A DNA stretch of 37,470 nt from Paraburkholderia tagetis (GTDB lineage: Bacteria > Pseudomonadota > Gammaproteobacteria > Burkholderiales > Burkholderiaceae). The position numbers and the translations under genes are program-made. Positions 22,485 to 31,061 of the stretch are shown here, piece by piece; the stretch's first letter is position 1, and every line of letters begins with the position of its first letter. Location: assembly GCF_022213065.1 (NCBI RefSeq), contig NZ_JAKLJA010000055.1, positions 1-37,470 on the forward strand, written 5' to 3'. Below the pieces are notes generated by a model. That model had not been told where the DNA came from and searched no databases. It saw only the letters and a program-made list of their open reading frames with translations.

Positions 22485-23192
22485 GTGAGTAACACAAGAA
22501 CCTTCGAAATTTTCCGCTACGATCCAGACCGGGATGCCAGGCCGTACATGCAAACGTACGAGATAGAGGTGCCCCCTGGTGACCGGATGTTGCTTGATGT
22601 TCTTATCCGGCTCAAGGCACAGGACGAAACGCTAAGCTTCCGGCGGTCGTGCCGCGAAGGCGTGTGCGGTTCGGATGCGATGAACATCAATCGCAAGAAC
22701 GGGCTCGCCTGCATCACCAACCTCAACGACCTTCCCCGCCACACGGTCCTGCGTCCACTACCCGGTTTGCCGGTCGTTCGCGACCTGATCGTGGACATGA
22801 CCGCGTTCTTCAAGCAGTACCACTCGATCAAACCTTACCTGATCAATGACACGCCGCCACCCGAGCGGGAAAGGCGCCAGACGCCCGAGGAGCGTGATCA
22901 GCTCGACGGCCTCTACGAGTGTATCCTGTGCGCGTGCTGTTCGAGCGCATGCCCCTCGTACTGGTGGAATCCGGATAAATATGTTGGTCCTGCCGGCCTC
23001 CTGCAGGCCTATCGCTTTCTGGTCGATTCCCGCGACGAGGCCACGGGTGAGCGGCTGGACAATCTTGACGATCCGTACCGCCTCTTCCGGTGCCGGACGA
23101 TACTGAACTGCACGGATGTCTGCCCCAAAGGCCTGAACCCGGCCAGGGCGATCGGCGAGATCCGCACCATGCTTGCGCGCCGGACGATCTGA
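22485..23192 (+). CDS. sdhB: Succinate dehydrogenase / fumarate reductase iron-sulfur subunit (stand-alone SdhB)
   Basis: 235 residues from the GTG at 22485 (AGAGGAGAAA 5-8 nt upstream), close to the 233-238 of typical SdhB; a longer frame starts at 22416 but lacks a site. The [2Fe-2S] motif is CREGVCGSD…C (Cys56, Cys61, Asp64, Cys76). The [4Fe-4S] motif is CILCACCSSACP (from Cys146), and the [3Fe-4S] ligands include CRTILNCTDVCP. All are intact. The protein would pass electrons from the flavoprotein SdhA to quinone, but sdhC, sdhD and sdhA are not in the window, so this is an extra copy that must use partners encoded elsewhere. Palindrome D precedes it. Confidence 0.93.
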   Translation: MSNTRTFEIFRYDPDRDARPYMQTYEIEVPPGDRMLLDVLIRLKAQDETLSFRRSCREGVCGSDAMNINRKNGLACITNLNDLPRHTVLRPLPGLPVVRDLIVDMTAFFKQYHSIKPYLINDTPPPERERRQTPEERDQLDGLYECILCACCSSACPSYWWNPDKYVGPAGLLQAYRFLVDSRDEATGERLDNLDDPYRLFRCRTILNCTDVCPKGLNPARAIGEIRTMLARRTI

Positions 23193-23251
23193 GTACCGAA
23201 AACTGATGCAGGGAGATGCTATGGGAGCTGTGAAAGCAAATTCGTAGGAGT

Positions 23252-23276
23252 AAAACGAGAGTCGCAGACTCGTTTT
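23252..23276 (+). terminator. Possible terminator after sdhB (or part of the IS110 left-end RNA)
   Basis: AAAACGAG (23252-23259) pairs with CTCGTTTT (23269-23276) around a 9-nt loop and is followed by CTTC. An alternative shorter stem GAGTC-gca-GACTC fits within it. As it lies 21 bp before the IS110 transposase it could equally belong to that element's non-coding RNA. Confidence 0.4.
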
Positions 23277-23296
23277 CTTCCGAAGGAGCACACAAA

Positions 23297-24424
23297 ATGG
23301 ATATGCCTGATACGGCCCTCCACGGTCACGATACGATGGCAGGTGATCGGCTACACATCGCCTTTGAACTGGGCGAAAAAAGCTGGAAGCTGTCAGCGGG
23401 TGACGGCCAGCGTGCACCCAGCCGATATACGGTTGGCGCAGGTGACACCATGGCCGTCCTTGCCGCCGTCGCGAAGGCGAAGTCCCGCTGTCACCTCAAC
23501 ACCGAAACGCCTGTCTACAGCTGCTACGAGGCTGGCCGGGACGGCTTCTGGCTGCACCGCTGGCTGACCGAACAGGGCATCATCAATCTCGTGGTGGATT
23601 CGGCCAGTATCGAAGTGAACCGGCGAAGGCGCCGCGTCAAGACCGACCGGCTTGACAGCGACAAGCTGCTGTCCATGCTGATCCGTTTTCACGCCGGCGA
23701 GCGACGACTCTGGTCGGTGGCTCGCATCCCCACGCCTGAGCAGGAAGACGACCGGCGTATGCACCGCGAACTCGAACGCCTGCGGCACGAGCGAACCGCG
23801 CACACCAACCGGATCCGCGCCCTGCTCGTCCTGCACAACCTTCGGGTCAAGTATGTCGGCGGGCGCATATGGACGCACTGGTGGGCCCAGCAGCGCGAAC
23901 GGTTGCTGCCCGGACTGCGCGCCGAAATTGAGCGCGAATTTGATCGGTTCACGCTGGTGTGCCAGCAGATCCGCCGGCTCGAAACGCAGCAGAACCAGCA
24001 GATGCGCAGCGGCACCCACCCGGGCATGGCATTGCTGGCACGGCTGGCCGGCATTGGGACGGGCAGCGCGTGGACCCTGGTCAGGGAACTGTTTGGCTGG
24101 CGCCACTTTCGCAACCGCCGGGAACTGGCCGGCAGCCTGGGCCTGACGCCGACGCCATATGCCAGCGGCACCAGCGAGGTCGAACAGGGTATCAGCAAGG
24201 CGGGCAACCGGCGATGCCGGTGGCTGCTGGTAGAGCTCGCCTGGAGTTGGCTGCGCTGGCAGCCCGACAGTCCGCTCAGCCAATGGTACAACCAGCGATT
24301 TGCCGGCGCCGGCAAGCGGCTGCGACGCATCGGTATTGTGGCGCTCGCACGCCGTCTGGCAATCGCGTTGTGGCGCTATCTCGAACATGGCGAGATTCCC
24401 GCTGGTGCGATACTCAAATCATGA
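23297..24424 (+). CDS. IS110-family transposase (DEDD recombinase)
   Basis: 375 residues, full length. The N-terminal RuvC-like DEDD domain contains LHIAFELGEKSWKLSAGDGQ, YSCYEAGRDGFWLHRWLTEQ and RRVKTDRLDSDKLLSMLIRF. The C-terminal Tnp_20 domain contains LAGIGTGSAWTLVRELFGWR, LAGSLGLTPTPYASGTSEVE and QGISKAGNRRCRWLLVELAW, with the conserved Ser in YASGTSE. A good GAAGGAG precedes the ATG. IS110 elements have no obvious inverted repeats and work with a bridge RNA from a non-coding end, so exact element borders cannot be set here. It separates sdhB from the Tn3-type region. Confidence 0.93.
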   Translation: MDMPDTALHGHDTMAGDRLHIAFELGEKSWKLSAGDGQRAPSRYTVGAGDTMAVLAAVAKAKSRCHLNTETPVYSCYEAGRDGFWLHRWLTEQGIINLVVDSASIEVNRRRRRVKTDRLDSDKLLSMLIRFHAGERRLWSVARIPTPEQEDDRRMHRELERLRHERTAHTNRIRALLVLHNLRVKYVGGRIWTHWWAQQRERLLPGLRAEIEREFDRFTLVCQQIRRLETQQNQQMRSGTHPGMALLARLAGIGTGSAWTLVRELFGWRHFRNRRELAGSLGLTPTPYASGTSEVEQGISKAGNRRCRWLLVELAWSWLRWQPDSPLSQWYNQRFAGAGKRLRRIGIVALARRLAIALWRYLEHGEIPAGAILKS

Positions 24425-24719
24425 GGTATCAATATGATGGACTCCTGAACACAACTGAAGCATGACGGCATGTCAAGGTCAACGCGCCCGCAAAACAGCC
24501 GGGTCACCTCCTATGCGGGTAGCCGTTTTCGGAGATGGGGCGCGTCGGTAACAGGGTGGCGCCAGCGCTTTGCGCATGTGGCATAAGGTAACCGGCCTGG
24601 CTGGCCGGCACGGATAGAAGGTCGGCCCCGGCACGATAGACGAGGCCCCGTCAGACGCCCTGACCTGAATGACGCAGACATGCCCTCAGGCCGCAAAAGC
24701 TGTTTGTCATCCGCATCGG
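24425..24719. other. Non-coding flank of the IS110 element
   Basis: No supported gene. Likely contains the 3' end of the IS110 element (an open minus-strand frame at 24511-24696 is Arg/Pro-rich and unconvincing) and the junction to the Tn3-type region. Confidence 0.3.
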
Positions 24720-25616
24720 GTTGTCTGTGGCCCGCCTGCGTTTGGTCGTAGTAAGCGACCCCGCAGGCGGGCCACAGACAACGGCAAGGAGAGAGAGGTT
24801 AATTCGGATAGCATAATTTTTGTCTTGGAATGGTTGACTTTCAACGCCCCATAGAAGGTTGTTTTTCTGGTAGGCCTCGTTCACGCGCTGCATCAGCCGG
24901 GTCTTGCGCTCTCGCTCCTGCGGGTCGGTTTCGCGATCCGGATGCAGTTCGCTGGCCAGTTTGCGGTAGACCTCACGAATGGACAGGTTCAGCTTTGCCT
25001 GCTGCTCCTGTGCCCGCGCTTCGGCAGCCTGCTGCCTGGATGATTTCTTCCGCTTCGCGCGTCGGGCGTCGCTTTGCCTATTCTCGCTTTCCCGTTGCGC
25101 CTGAGCCTGCTGAAAATGGGACTCAGCACGTTGCAGCAGGTCTTCCGGGGTATTCAGATCCTCATCGTCCCCCAGATCAACGCCAAACATCGCCTCGAGC
25201 ATGGACTTCATCCCGCCGACTTCGGTAGCCACCTCGCTGTCGTAGCTGGTCGGGCTGTACTTGTCGTAGATCACCTTCAGGGCTTTGCCTTCCTGCTCGT
25301 CTTCGCCGATCAGATCGCCTGCCAGATCGACGATCACAAGCGCAACCTTCCGGCGCTCTGTCTTGGTCAGGCTATCGTAGGCCTGGTCCAGGCAATGCAC
25401 CATCCGGGCCTGCAGTGCCGCCGAAGCTTTCTCTAGGGGCAGGAGCTCATCGACGTACCGTTTCTGGAAGGCAGGCGTAACCGTTTCCCAGTCGCGCAGG
25501 CGCTTGCGTCGTTTCCCGATCTTCCCGATCAGCGAGTTGAACGTCTTCTGGGCTTTCGACAGGGCTGACGTGTTGTGATCGGGCGCAATGCTGACAGATC
25601 GCGATGTTCTGGTCAT
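24651..25616 (-). pseudogene. DnaJ-domain protein, C-terminally truncated
   Basis: Starts at ATG 25616 with GGAG at 25623-25626. Residues 1-205 are a helical, charged N-terminal region (KTFNSLIGKIGKRRKRLRDW…) with a coiled coil (QAQAQRESENRQSDARRAKR). Residues 209-255 are a J domain with the Hsp70-stimulating HPD at 225-227 (YRKLASELHPDRETD). This J-domain-at-the-end family normally continues for more residues. Here the similarity stops at residue 255 (about 24852), and the frame runs on through low-GC DNA and the 21-bp hairpin to a stop at 24651. The gene was therefore cut by a rearrangement. It is divergent from the tyrosine recombinase gene. Confidence 0.75.
24720..24782. repeat. Perfect 21-bp inverted repeat with nested inner stem
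   Basis: Positions 24720-24740 and 24762-24782 are exact reverse complements (GTTGTCTGTGGCCCGCC…). In the 21-nt centre, GGTCG and CGACC can pair again, giving a near-continuous 26-bp hairpin with a 7-nt loop. There is no U-tract and the ends do not match integron attC consensus. It lies about 70 bp from the point where the DnaJ-type gene is cut. Confidence 0.9.
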
Positions 25617-25844
25617 GGGGAACTCCGCTGAAGGCGGGGAGAAAGTCAACGACAGCGCCCATTTTACCCGACGCAGGGCCACGTGCACCGGGATGCCGAA
25701 CGGTCCGGCAGCGAAATTACATGAAGCTGTATCGCTAACCCTTATTATCGATAGGGATACATTTTTCGATGAAACTCCCGTTTCGGGAAACGTGCCACAC
25801 CTGACGTGCCGCTCCGCTGCCATCACGTTGCCTATAATCTCCGG
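25617..25844. promoter_or_regulatory. Divergent intergenic region; candidate recombination (res-like) site
   Basis: Lies between the truncated DnaJ-type gene (minus) and the recombinase–TnpA genes (plus), the usual place for a transposon resolution site. It contains AACCCTTATTATCGATAGGG (25737-25756), whose CCCT and AGGG arms flank an AT-rich core, and a CGTTTCGGGAAACG palindrome about 30 bp further on. Whether either is the core site for the recombinase is inference. Confidence 0.35.
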
Positions 25845-27524
25845 ATGCCGAACGTTCCGTTGCCCCCGTCCTTTCCTGACATTGCGTCCCTGTCCGCGCT
25901 GCGCGCGTGGTACGCAGGCGTCGGCGCGCGCGAGGTGGTCGAACGTTATTGCCCGCAGGCGCTCGAAGGCGGCCAGTCGGCGCGCGGCGTGATCGGCCGG
26001 ATTCGCCGGCAGCTTGCCGGTTTCGCCCTCAGCCGGCATCGTGCCGATCTGGCCCGGCTGTTCCAGTGCGCGGTGGGCGAACGGTCCCGTCACCGCAAGG
26101 CCGCGACCCGGGCACTGGATGTCCTGCCAACGCTTGCGATCCCGCAACCGCAGGTGAGCGATGCGGTCGATGTCTGGCTGCCAGCCCGTGTTGTCCCTAT
26201 GCTGCATCAGCATGGCATCCGGACGCTGGCTGATTTGACCGTGCGCATCCCTCGTCGGCAGCGCTGGTGGCGCACGATTGCCGGACTCGGCGTGCGCAGC
26301 GCACGTCATATTGAGGCCTTCTTTGCCTCTCACCCGGAGCTCACCGAGCGCGCCCGCGCGCTGATCGTGGTGGCGACGCCGGAACCCGTGGTGCCGTGGG
26401 AAAACATTCGCGTGCCACATGACGTCGATGGCTCGCGCGGCATCTTCCGAGCTCCCAGGCCCATGTGTGCGCTCGAGGCCAATAACGACTATCAGGCGAT
26501 CAGCGCCTGGCTCGAACGGCACGAAGCCGCCGAAACGCAGCGCGCCTATCGACGGGAAGCCGAGCGTCTACTGCTGTGGGCGATTGCCGAGCGCGGCAAA
26601 GCGTTGTCTTCGCTCACGAGCGAGGATGCGACCGCTTATCGCGCCTTCCTGCGCCATCCCACACCCCGCGCCCGGTGGGTCGCGCCGGCGCGCCCGCGAT
26701 CGTCGTCCGAGTGGCGGCCGTTCACGGGCGCGCTGTCGCCAGATTCCATCGCCTATGCGCTGTCAGTTCTGAGTGCAATGTTTCGCTGGCTGATCGAGCA
26801 GCGCTACGTGCTCGCGAATCCGTTTGCCGGCCTTAGGGTGCGCGGCGCGCAGCGCAATGGCGAGTTGGACATCTCGCGCGCCTTTACGGCCGGAGAGTGG
26901 GAGTTGATCCGCACGATTGCCGATGGCCTGGAATGGTCGCATGGCTGGGCGGTTCCCGCCGCACAGCGTCTGCGTTTTCTGCTCGATTTCGGTTACGCGA
27001 CCGGCCTGCGCGCAGGCGAACTGGTCAGCGTTACACTCGGCGGCATCATGACCGGCACGCGCGGCGAGCGGTGGCTTCACCTCACCGGTAAGGGGGCGAA
27101 GGCTGGCAAGGTGGTGCTGCCGCCGCTCGCACGATTTGCGTTGGACCAGTACCTGATGCAGCGCGGTCTGCCCGTGAGTCCCGCACGCTGGGCACCGGAT
27201 ACGCCGCTGCTCGGCCATCTCGATGAACCCGGCGGCATCACCACGCCGCGTCTGAGGGAGGTGCTGCGCCGGTTCTTCCGGACCGCCGCCGACGCAATTC
27301 GGGCCGACCACCCGGCACTCGCCGACAAGCTGCAGCGCGCGACGCCACACTGGCTGCGCCACACGCACGCGACAAATGCTCTCGCGCAGGGCGCCACGCT
27401 AACGACTGTGCGCGACAATCTGCGTCACGCGTCGATCACAACGACCTCGATCTACCTGGACGACGACGAAGTTCAGCGTACCCGGCAGATCGAGCAGATC
27501 TTTGCGCGGCGGCAGCCAACGTGA
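25845..27524 (+). CDS. Tyrosine recombinase (phage-integrase family) of a Tn3-type transposon
   Basis: 559 residues from ATG 25845 (the frame is open to 25806). The first 160 residues form a DUF3701-like N-terminal domain (SLSALRAWYAGVGAREVVER, DVWLPARVVPMLHQHGIRTL) with helix-hairpin-helix-like DNA contacts. A SAM-like core-binding domain follows (AISAWLERHEAAETQRAYRR). The catalytic domain has Arg in ATGLRAGEL, Lys in TGKGAK, HWLRH, NLRHAS and the nucleophile Tyr in TSIYLDDDE, so all active-site residues are present. It likely resolves cointegrates in place of a serine resolvase. Its stop overlaps the tnpA GTG start (27521-27524), so the two are co-translated. Confidence 0.92.
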   Translation: MPNVPLPPSFPDIASLSALRAWYAGVGAREVVERYCPQALEGGQSARGVIGRIRRQLAGFALSRHRADLARLFQCAVGERSRHRKAATRALDVLPTLAIPQPQVSDAVDVWLPARVVPMLHQHGIRTLADLTVRIPRRQRWWRTIAGLGVRSARHIEAFFASHPELTERARALIVVATPEPVVPWENIRVPHDVDGSRGIFRAPRPMCALEANNDYQAISAWLERHEAAETQRAYRREAERLLLWAIAERGKALSSLTSEDATAYRAFLRHPTPRARWVAPARPRSSSEWRPFTGALSPDSIAYALSVLSAMFRWLIEQRYVLANPFAGLRVRGAQRNGELDISRAFTAGEWELIRTIADGLEWSHGWAVPAAQRLRFLLDFGYATGLRAGELVSVTLGGIMTGTRGERWLHLTGKGAKAGKVVLPPLARFALDQYLMQRGLPVSPARWAPDTPLLGHLDEPGGITTPRLREVLRRFFRTAADAIRADHPALADKLQRATPHWLRHTHATNALAQGATLTTVRDNLRHASITTTSIYLDDDEVQRTRQIEQIFARRQPT

Positions 27525-29810
27525 CGACTGTCCACGAGACCATCTATCCGGTGCTGCCTGCGGAGCCGGGCGCGGCGGAGCTGAAAGCGGCGTTCACGCC
27601 GAGCGCCGCGGAAATCCGCTTCGTGCGCCGGCAATCCCGGCAGGAAGCCTCCGCCGTATTGATCATGGTGCAGCTGAAGCTGCTGCAGCGTCTAGGTTAC
27701 TTCCCGATGCTCGCGGAGGTACCGCCCGCCATTATTGATCACATCCGGACGTCGATGCGGGCCCGCGTCCTGTCCCGGACGGCGATCGCACGGTATGACG
27801 TGTCGGGCACCCGCATTCGTCACCAGAAACTGCTGCGCGGCTGGCTTGACATCCGGGCGTTCGATGCGAGTGAGGCGGCGTCGCTTGCTGAACTGGCATC
27901 GGCGGAAGCCCGGACAAAGATCGAACTGCCCGATATCATCAACGTGCTGATCGAGGAACTGGTCCGGCGCCGGTACGAGCTGCCGCCACTGGCAACGCTG
28001 CAGCGCATCGCCACGCAGGCGCGCAACGATCACAACGAGGCGATCTATGGGGCCATCACCGGCGCACTCGACCCTGCGCTCGTCGAACGCATCGACGCGC
28101 TTCTCGTCGTCAAGGCCGGCAAGTCCGGTTGGGACGATCTGAAACAGGAGCCGAAGCGACCCGCCGCGCGGGCGATCGCCAGCTTCCTCAAACATATCAA
28201 CGGGATCAGGACACTGGCGGAAGGCTTGCCGGCGCCACCCTCGATCCTGTCTGTTAGCAAACGAGCCCAACTGGTCACCGAAGCGCGGGCCTTGGACGTC
28301 GCGGAACTGCGTTCGCTCAAGACCGCGAAGCGTCACGCGCTTGCGGTACTGTTCATCCAGGCGCAGTTGCAGAAGGCGCTTGATGACGTCGCTGAGATCT
28401 TCATCAAGGTGGTGCGCAAGCTGGAGTCCTACGCAAAGGTCCGACTGCAAAAATACCAGCTTGAACACGCCGGTATGCTGGAGGGGCTGGTCGGGCAGTT
28501 CCGGGACGTCCTGCAGATTCTCCAGGATGAGGGCGTACCGGAGCCTAAGCGGTTACCGAAAATCCGCGAGGCGCTCGGCGACCCGGCCGAAGCGCTCGCG
28601 CAATGCAACGAGCACATCGCCTATGCCGGGCAGTTCGATCTGCCGTTCATGCTCGTGCCATACCGCACCCAGCGCTCGCTGCTGTTCCAGTGCCTGGACG
28701 TGCTGCCGCTGCAATCGAGCTCGCAGGACCGCGCGGTGCTGGTCGCGCTTGCGTGGCTGCAAGGTTTCCGGAACGCGCACCGCGAATACTTGCTGCTGAC
28801 CGACAACGACCTCGCGAACCTGCCGCTGGAGTGGTTGCCGGAGAAGTGGGAGCGCGCGGTGTTCCCGCACGGACGGGACAGCCGGATGCTGCACCGCCGG
28901 TTCTTCGAGCTGGGCGTCTTCAGCCAGATCATGCGGGAACTCAATTCCGGCGACCTCTATGTGGAGGGCAGCGACCGCTTCGACGATTATCGGGCGCATC
29001 AGGTCACCGACGAGGAATTCCGGCGTGAGCTGCCGCGCTACTGCGAGATCGTGGGCTTGCCCACGGACGGCAAGAGCTTCGCGAAGGATCTGCGAGACAG
29101 GCTGAACGCGGCGCTCGACGAGGCCGACGCGAACTTCCCGGCAAACGACAGCATCGAGTTCGTCAATGAGGAACTCGTCATTCACAAGCCGGGCAAGGAG
29201 CCCGAGCCGCCGAACCGCACGCTGATCGATCAGGCCGTCACGGCATCGATGCCGCAGCTCAGCATCCTGGATCTGCTCACCGAAACCGAGCAGTGGCTCG
29301 ACCTGCATAAACTGTTTGGACCGCTGTCCGGGTTTGATACGAAGATCGACGATCCGCGCAAGCGTTTCATCACGACGCTGTTCTGCTACGGCTGCAACCT
29401 GGGGCCGAGCCAGACGGCGCGCTCGGTGAAAGGGCTCACCCGCAAACAGGTCGCCTGGCTGAACCTGAAACACGTCACGGAGGAGCGGCTCGACAAGGCG
29501 AACGTGAAGGTGATCAACGCGTACAACCAGTTCGCGTTGCCAAAATACTGGGGCAGCGGCAAGCGCGCGTCGGCCGACGGCACCAAGTGGAGTCTGTACG
29601 AGCAGAACCTGCTGTCCGAGTATCACGTTCGCTATGGGGGATACGGCGGGATCGGCTACTATCACGTATCCGACATGTACATCGCGCTGTTCAGTCACTT
29701 CATCCCGTGCGGCGTCCACGAAGCCGTCTACATCCTCGATGGGCTGATCCTGAACGGCGCCGACGTCAAGCCCGATACGATCCACGGCGATACGCAGGCA
29801 CAAAGCGGTC
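27521..29810 (+). pseudogene. tnpA: Tn3-family transposase TnpA, C-terminus lost to an IS3 insertion
   Basis: The GTG start at 27521 overlaps the recombinase stop. The native protein runs 763 residues: N-terminal DNA-binding region (IRFVRRQSRQEASAVLIMVQ, LGYFPMLAEVP), long helical middle, then the catalytic domain with first Asp (Asp686, SADGTKW) and second Asp (Asp757, HGDTQAQS). Exactly after that motif, at 29811, an IS3 terminus begins; the frame reads on to 29944 in IS sequence. The missing roughly 240 residues hold the catalytic Glu, so TnpA is inactive. The other half and the right end of the transposon are not in the window. Confidence 0.93.
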
Positions 29811-29880
29811 TGAGCTTCCCCCGAAATTTCGCCTTCCAGCAGGTCGTGTGTAAACTCGACCCGAAGGAAGGAAAGAATCG

Positions 29881-30174
29881 ATGTTCAAAATACCAAAGCA
29901 GGCATACACCGCTGAGTTCAGGACGCTCGCGGTACAGCGAGTGAAGGACGGGCAAAGCGCGCGGGACGTCGCTCGTGAACTGGGAATTTCACACCAGTCG
30001 CTGCGCAACTGGGTCAAGGCCGATGAGGCAGGCACGCTCAATGGCGCGGGGACAAAGGTTGTCACGCCGGAGCAGATGGAGCTCTCGCGCCTGCGGGCCG
30101 AGAACAAACGTCTGCAGATGGAACTTGAAATCGCAAAAAAAGCGGCGGCGTTCTTCGCGAAGGACCTCCTGTGA
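29881..30174 (+). CDS. IS3-family OrfA (helix-turn-helix and leucine-zipper part)
   Basis: 97 residues. The N-terminal helix-turn-helix is TAEFRTLAVQRVKDGQSARD with VARELGISHQSLRNWVKAD. The C-terminal leucine zipper is MELSRLRAENKRLQMELEIA. GGAAAG precedes the ATG. It ends overlapping OrfB by 4 bp. Alone, OrfA binds IS ends and moderates transposition. Confidence 0.93.
   Translation: MFKIPKQAYTAEFRTLAVQRVKDGQSARDVARELGISHQSLRNWVKADEAGTLNGAGTKVVTPEQMELSRLRAENKRLQMELEIAKKAAAFFAKDLL
30135..30141 (+). promoter_or_regulatory. A7 slippery heptamer for -1 frameshifting (OrfAB)
   Basis: Seven A residues near the end of OrfA. Slipping back one base enters a frame that is open into OrfB (KKSGGVLREGPPVKYAW), so a fused OrfAB transposase can be made, as in other IS3 elements. 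Confidence 0.7.
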
Positions 30175-31061
30175 AGTACGCCTGGATTGATTCGCATCGC
30201 CGGCACTATCCGCTGTCGGCGCTGTGTGGGGTCCTGTCGGTCAGTCTGAATGGCTATCGGGCGTGGAAGCGCGGCGGTACGCCTGGGCGCAAGCGCCTCA
30301 CTGATGCCCAACTGCTCGCCTTGATTCGGGCTGTCCACGCCGAGGTCAAGGGCGCTTATGGGTCGCCACGGATGACCGAGGAGATTCGCGCTCGCGGCTT
30401 TCCTGCCAGCAAAGAGCGGGTTGAGCGGCTCATGCGCGACCATGGCATCCGCGCCCGTCACAAGCGCCGTTACCGCGTTACGACGGACTCGAAACACAAG
30501 CTGCCGGTCGCGGAGAATCTGCTGGCGCGCAACTTCACGCCGACGGCGCCGAATCAGGTCTTTACGTCGGACATCACGTACATCTGGACCGATGAGGGCT
30601 GGCTGTATCTTGCAATCGTGCTGGACCTGTTCAACCGGGAGATCGTCGGCTGGTCGATCAAGCCGCGCATGACGGCTGACATCGTGACCGACGCGCTGAC
30701 GATGGCATGGTTCAGACGCCGGCCCGAGCCCGGCGCGTTGCATCACTCGGACAGGGGTAGCCAATATGCCAGCGACGACTTCCAGCGCAAGCTGGTGCAA
30801 TACGGCATGCGCTGCTCGATGAGCCGTAAAGGAAATTGTTGGGACAATGCCCCGACGGAGAGCTTCTTCAACAGTCTGAAGAACGAACGCGTGCATGCTA
30901 CGCGGTACCGTACCCATCAGGAAGCGATGGCGGACCTGTTCGAGTACATCGAAGTGTTTTATAACCGCAGTCGTCGTCATTCGTCGCTCGGCTTCGTATC
31001 ACCGGTTCAGTTCCTGCAAAACTGGATGAAAGCTCAGCAGACCAAGGATGCGGCTGCATAG
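30171..31061 (+). CDS. IS3-family OrfB (DDE integrase domain)
   Basis: 296 residues. The HTH_21-like segment AEVKGAYGSPRMTEEIRARG is followed by the rve integrase core with catalytic Asp in FTSDITYIW, Asp in HHSDRGSQYAS and Glu in PTESFFNSLKNE, and the closing YNRSRRHSSLGFVSPVQF typical of the family. All catalytic residues are present and the frame is intact, so the element may still be active. The start is GTG 30171, or the product is made as an OrfAB fusion by frameshifting. Confidence 0.95.
   Translation: MKYAWIDSHRRHYPLSALCGVLSVSLNGYRAWKRGGTPGRKRLTDAQLLALIRAVHAEVKGAYGSPRMTEEIRARGFPASKERVERLMRDHGIRARHKRRYRVTTDSKHKLPVAENLLARNFTPTAPNQVFTSDITYIWTDEGWLYLAIVLDLFNREIVGWSIKPRMTADIVTDALTMAWFRRRPEPGALHHSDRGSQYASDDFQRKLVQYGMRCSMSRKGNCWDNAPTESFFNSLKNERVHATRYRTHQEAMADLFEYIEVFYNRSRRHSSLGFVSPVQFLQNWMKAQQTKDAAA

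Noticed and set aside
24720..24782. Integron attC site
   Set aside because: The arms do not match the RYYYAAC / GTTRRRY boxes and there is no asymmetric bulge; no integron integrase is present.
28553..29803. 416-codon minus-strand frame opposite tnpA
   Set aside because: Shadow of the Tn3 transposase frame; no motif and no start signal.
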